From an uncultured Mailhella sp. (lineage in GTDB: Bacteria > Desulfobacterota > Desulfovibrionia > Desulfovibrionales > Desulfovibrionaceae), in assembly GCA_910577155.1 (NCBI GenBank), contig CAJTMS010000066.1:1-8477 (forward strand): a DNA stretch of 8,477 nucleotides. The letters run 5' to 3'. This document shows positions 6,242-8,477 of the stretch, in pieces. The translations under genes and the position numbers were made by a program. Under the pieces are notes generated by a model, which had not been told where the DNA came from, did no database searches, and was given only the letters and a program-made list of their open reading frames with translations. Numbering within the stretch: position 1 is the first letter of the stretch; every line of letters starts with the position of its first letter.

Positions 6242-7094
6242 ACTGTTCACCTCTCTTGCTGGTAAATACTACAATATCGTCAATGGTTGCCGGTTCCACA
6301 TTTAAGTGTGCAAACTGTTTCAAATCCTCGGTTTTGACAAGTGCTTCAAATCCAGTTGAAAAATTTCTGATACCAAGCATTTTTTTGTTCAAATCCGCAG
6401 ATAGTTCTTCACACCCGCCTTTGACTATCCTAAAACTATCTATAAATTCATCTTTACCGCCACTGAAAAATAATTCCCCATAACTGATATAGGTAATGTA
6501 GTCCGCAGCTCGTTCTAAATCCCCGGTAATATGAGTAGAGAACAAAACACTATGCTCACCATCTTCAATGTATTCTGACAAAATGTGAAGAAGTTCATCT
6601 CTTGAAACAGGGTCAAGCCCGCTGGTAGGTTCATCTAATATCAATAATTTTGCGTCATACGAAAAAGCGCAGGCAAGCATAAGTTTCATCTGCATACCTT
6701 TGGAAAGCTCTTTTACCTTTTTAGAGGGCTGGATATGAAATCTTTTCAATGTTTCCGAAAATTTTTGCGTATTCCAGTTTTCATAAAAAGCTGATACAGA
6801 CTTTTCAACCTGTGAGATTTTCCATTCATCACTAAAATAATTGGAATCAAAAACAACGCCTAAATTTCTTTTTGCTTCCTGTTCGCTGGCAATATTGTCA
6901 AATCCTAAAATTTTCACTTCTCCGCTTGTGCGTTTTAACATATTCAATATGAGTTTGATCGTGGTGGTTTTTCCAGAGCCATTCGGACCGATCAGCCCCA
7001 TAATATACCCTTTGGGCAAAGTAAAGGTAATGTTGTGTAGCTGGAAACCCTCAAAAGACTTTGACAGGTTTCTTACTTCTAAATAATCATTCAT
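6234..7094 (-). CDS. ABC transporter ATP-binding protein, YtrB-like
   Basis: This cytoplasmic ATPase (286 residues) works with the ABC-2 permease encoded next. Walker A GPNGSGKTT is at 36-44, signature LSKGMQMKL at 130-138, Walker B LLILDEP with Asp154 and Glu155, D-loop SGLD to Asp161, and switch His188 in FSTH. The Q-loop position reads VVFDSN, with Asp in place of Gln. The C-terminal part, about 215-286, is an accessory region of the kind found in this family. The ATG lies inside the end of the repressor gene (8-base overlap) with GGAGG upstream. The frame ends over the original permease start, so the three genes form one translationally coupled unit. In Bacillus the related ytr operon responds to cell-wall antibiotics; a similar role here is inference. 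Confidence 0.93.
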   Translation of the reverse strand: MNDYLEVRNLSKSFEGFQLHNITFTLPKGYIMGLIGPNGSGKTTTIKLILNMLKRTSGEVKILGFDNIASEQEAKRNLGVVFDSNYFSDEWKISQVEKSVSAFYENWNTQKFSETLKRFHIQPSKKVKELSKGMQMKLMLACAFSYDAKLLILDEPTSGLDPVSRDELLHILSEYIEDGEHSVLFSTHITGDLERAADYITYISYGELFFSGGKDEFIDSFRIVKGGCEELSADLNKKMLGIRNFSTGFEALVKTEDLKQFAHLNVEPATIDDIVVFTSKRGEQYE

Positions 7095-7470
7095 CTGTTT
7101 TTTCCTCCATTAAAATACTCAAAAGATGATGTAATTCTTCTTCGGAAAGATTAGCAACACGCGCCGCGCTTATTGCTTCCGATAAGTTGTTTTCAATTTT
7201 GCAGATTAGCTGTTCTCTCAAAAGTTCAGAACCCTGTCCTAAGACAAAACAACCCCGTCCTTGAATATTCTTTACAAATCCCTCCTGTTCTAATTCTGTA
7301 TACGCCCTCGTTACAGTCAAAACACTAATTTTCAATTCCTTAGCAAGTGTCCGTAATGAGGGAAGTGTTTCGTCCGCTTGTAAATCGCCGGACATAATAG
7401 CAGATTTCACCTGCTGCTTAATTTGCTCATATATTGGTATACCCGATATATTTGAAATAATGAGTTTCAC
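7087..7470 (-). CDS. GntR-family (YtrA-type) transcriptional repressor
   Basis: This short GntR regulator of 127 residues is the typical size of the YtrA subfamily, which lacks a large ligand domain. Residues about 8-78 form the winged helix: 'GIPIYEQIKQQVKSAIMSGDL', 'LPSLRTLAKELKISVLTVTRAY', then the wing EGFVKNIQGRGCFV. A short helical tail of about 45 residues probably serves for dimerisation. The GTG at 7470 is chosen because AGGAGG lies exactly six bases upstream. An in-frame GTG at 7476 abuts the ribosome binding site and is unlikely. It is the first gene of the ABC operon, and its promoter contains a perfect 14-bp inverted repeat over the -10 box. Autorepression of the operon is the expected arrangement for this subfamily. 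The inducing signal cannot be told from the sequence. Confidence 0.93.
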   Translation of the reverse strand: MKLIISNISGIPIYEQIKQQVKSAIMSGDLQADETLPSLRTLAKELKISVLTVTRAYTELEQEGFVKNIQGRGCFVLGQGSELLREQLICKIENNLSEAISAARVANLSEEELHHLLSILMEEKTDE

Positions 7471-7488
7471 AATCACCCTCCTAACTGC

Positions 7489-7522
7489 TTATACTGTTAT
7501 GCTATTGTGCATAACAGTATAA
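7489..7522. promoter_or_regulatory. Perfect inverted repeat, probable GntR operator
   Basis: The arms TTATACTGTTATGC and GCATAACAGTATAA (14 bp each, no mismatch) are separated by six bases. The repeat covers the -10 box of the repressor's own promoter and the presumed transcription start. This is where a YtrA-type dimer would block transcription. Confidence 0.8.
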
Positions 7523-7544
7523 CACACAAGACAGCAAGTAGCAA
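7516..7544 (-). promoter_or_regulatory. Promoter of the GntR-ABC operon
   Basis: On the minus strand, -35 TTGCTA (7544-7539) and -10 TATACT (7521-7516) are separated by 17 bases, an ideal spacing for the housekeeping sigma factor. The -10 box lies within the inverted-repeat operator. The start codon follows about 45 bases downstream. Confidence 0.7.
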
Positions 7545-7594
7545 GAGCCAAAATTTACAGAACACTCACCCAAATATCATTTTTCCGAAAAACG

Positions 7595-7607
7595 GTATAA
7601 CAGTTAC
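7595..7607. promoter_or_regulatory. Possible half-operator in front of the XRE gene
   Basis: GTATAACAGTTAC shares ATAACAGT with the arm of the operator at 7489-7522 and contains a -10-like TATAAC for plus-strand transcription. It may let the GntR repressor also control the divergent XRE gene. Only a half-site is present and no good -35 box was found, so this is tentative. Confidence 0.3.
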
Positions 7608-7693
7608 AATGTCTTATTTAAGCTAATCAATAGAACTGTGTAGACATATCCAAAAGGAAAGGTGAACAGTAAAATGTAATAGGGTGAATAATT

Positions 7694-7921
7694 ATGGCGA
7701 AAAGACCAGTACCACAATACGATTTCAAGGCTTTTGGGGCGGCAATCAAGGCGGCACGGACAGGACGCAAGGAGAGCCGGAAAAAGGTATGCGACGAAAT
7801 GTATATATCCCCTCGCTATCTTGCGAATATTGAGAATAAGGGACAGCACCCCAGCTTAAGATTCTGTAACATTCCCTTACCCATCCAATACTATTTAAAC
7901 AATAAGTCAAAAATAAACTAA
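7694..7921 (+). CDS. XRE-type helix-turn-helix protein, truncated
   Basis: This is a 75-residue product with AGGGTG seven bases upstream of the ATG. Residues about 9-56 form a helix-turn-helix domain (YDFKAFGAAIKAARTGRKES, then ISPRYLANIENKGQHPSL). It is of a type common beside two-component and ABC genes on Clostridia integrative elements. Related proteins continue after QHPSL with another helix and a tail to roughly 110-120 residues. Here the sequence changes to RFCNIPLPIQYYLNNKSKIN and stops, which looks like a deletion or recombination joint near 7859. The fifth helix of the domain is therefore lost and DNA binding is doubtful. It is the only plus-strand gene and diverges from the GntR operon. 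The length comparison rests on recall of the family. Confidence 0.68.
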   Translation: MAKRPVPQYDFKAFGAAIKAARTGRKESRKKVCDEMYISPRYLANIENKGQHPSLRFCNIPLPIQYYLNNKSKIN

Positions 7922-7952
7922 GGCGTCTAGTGGTATCTCCCAATAGACGCCT
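7921..7952. terminator. Hairpin after the XRE gene
   Basis: A 9-bp perfect stem AGGCGTCTA/TAGACGCCT with a 14-base loop begins at the last base of the XRE stop codon. No T-run follows on the plus strand, so a classical terminator is doubtful. The stem and part of the loop match the hairpin at 4626-4652, which shows a shared origin. Confidence 0.45.
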
Positions 7953-8069
7953 CTCTCGCTCTTAAATCATTTTCTGTGTTCAACATAAAACATCTCTGCA
8001 AACACTGATTTGACTTATTCAACTATCCAATCTATTAAGCGCTGGATATGTATTTTCATAGGAAGCACC

Positions 8070-8284
8070 TCAATCTGTATAGTCCCCTGTTCCCCCTAAA
8101 ATCCATAACCGTTTTTACAATACGGTATCTGCCCGGTTTCAGCTTCCCATAGAACCGTCAAATGGTCAAAGGATGAATTAGAGCACTGCCAGCCGTTTTA
8201 ATACAAGACACCCTCTGCACCTTATTGGTGATATGCAGCCATGGCTTCATTTCCTGCCCATAAAATCCCAATATGACTGCCTGT
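8070..8284 (-). pseudogene. Remnant of an Ig-like-fold protein gene
   Basis: One minus-strand frame from 8154 reads FYGKLKPGRYRIVKTVMDFR. It closely resembles the conserved motif (LYGkL.pGkYRIgKeiMDFRgtGDYd) of small Gram-positive proteins annotated as immunoglobulin-like-domain proteins. Continuing the motif as GTGDYTD requires removing one G from the five-base run at 8092-8096, so there is a frameshift. An in-frame TGA at 8158-8160 sits just before the motif, possibly in place of a conserved Trp. After GDYTD another TGA follows at 8070. The region is thus a decayed gene. The family recognition comes from memory of the motif, and the part above 8160 is too eroded to align with certainty. Confidence 0.45.
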
Positions 8285-8476
8285 TTATGCTTTCCTATCA
8301 AAAGAGGGCTTCTCCTCCAGATAATCTGGCAGGTCTGAAAGTTCTTCCCCTACACTGTTCTTAACAAAACGATACTCTGTCCAATAGATAGAATAAAATT
8401 CATCCTTTTTGGCAAGTTCTGCTGGTGTCATTTCATAGCTCCATCCATTGCCTGTGTTAGACAGGGCTTTTACACC
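8285..8476 (-). CDS. C-terminal end of an unidentified protein, 5' end beyond window
   Basis: A frame open from the right edge reads GVKALSNTGNGWSYEMTPAE..., then FYSIYWTEYRFVKN and PDYLEEKPSFDRKA, and ends with TAA at 8285 (63 residues visible). It is acidic, rich in aromatic residues, and has no membrane span. I do not recognise the family. Because the Ig-like remnant follows directly on the same strand, this could instead be the upstream part of that same decayed gene, with the TAA a disabling mutation. The short length and edge position leave open that it is not a functional gene. Confidence 0.45.
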   Translation of the reverse strand, partial: GVKALSNTGNGWSYEMTPAELAKKDEFYSIYWTEYRFVKNSVGEELSDLPDYLEEKPSFDRKA

Positions 8477-8477
8477 C

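Noticed and set aside
7471..7476. GTG at 7476 as the repressor start
   Set aside because: AGGAGG is directly adjacent with no spacing, while the GTG at 7470 has the normal six bases.
7604..7943. Minus-strand frames opposite the XRE gene
   Set aside because: They are antisense to a recognisable helix-turn-helix coding sequence and show no domain features.

Overview
The window looks like an accessory, mosaic stretch of a low-to-mid GC Firmicutes chromosome or integrative element, most likely from a gut Clostridia (Lachnospiraceae or Oscillospiraceae type). This is inferred from strong AGGAGG-type ribosome binding sites, a YtrA-type GntR repressor with an ABC pair, an FtsX-type ABC exporter with its two-component system, and a clostridial-element style XRE regulator. 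No rRNA, tRNA, CRISPR array, transposase or integrase was seen. Almost every gene is on the minus strand, so the biological order runs from high to low coordinates.

Minus-strand order. (1) At 7470-5444 is a small operon: a GntR/YtrA-type repressor, an ABC ATPase, an ABC-2-type permease and an unlisted 45-residue single-span membrane protein, all overlapping or nearly so. It starts at a good promoter whose -10 box lies inside a perfect 14-bp inverted repeat, probably the repressor's own operator. The permease has an in-frame TAA at codon 7. (2) At 5451-5333 is the first 119 bp of a response regulator gene, about 93% identical to the intact one at 4541. It carries its own nonsense codon and stops abruptly. 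(3) At 5332-4542 is an unrelated insert-like segment holding a 151-residue ABC-ATPase-like protein that lacks the Walker A half, then a hairpin and short gene remnants. (4) At 4541-1 is an intact operon: OmpR-family response regulator, sensor kinase, DUF308 membrane protein, MacB/LolD-type ATPase and a large FtsX-type permease that runs off the left edge. A TNACA-N4-TGTAA box and a hairpin enclosing the ribosome binding site lie before the DUF308 gene, between the regulatory and transport halves.

On the plus strand, diverging from the GntR operon, is a truncated XRE-type regulator (7694-7921), followed by a hairpin related to the one at 4626. Beyond it the sequence decays. There are remnants of an Ig-like-fold protein gene (minus, 8070-8284, broken by stops and a frameshift) and the C-terminal end of an unidentified minus-strand CDS at the right edge.

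Functional reading (inference): two envelope-stress or antimicrobial-peptide type ABC modules, one repressor-controlled and one controlled by a two-component system, were joined by recombination through homologous response regulator genes. Several broken pieces (permease 5' end, regulator fragment, XRE gene, Ig-like gene) suggest the right half is degrading while the left operon is intact as far as it can be seen.
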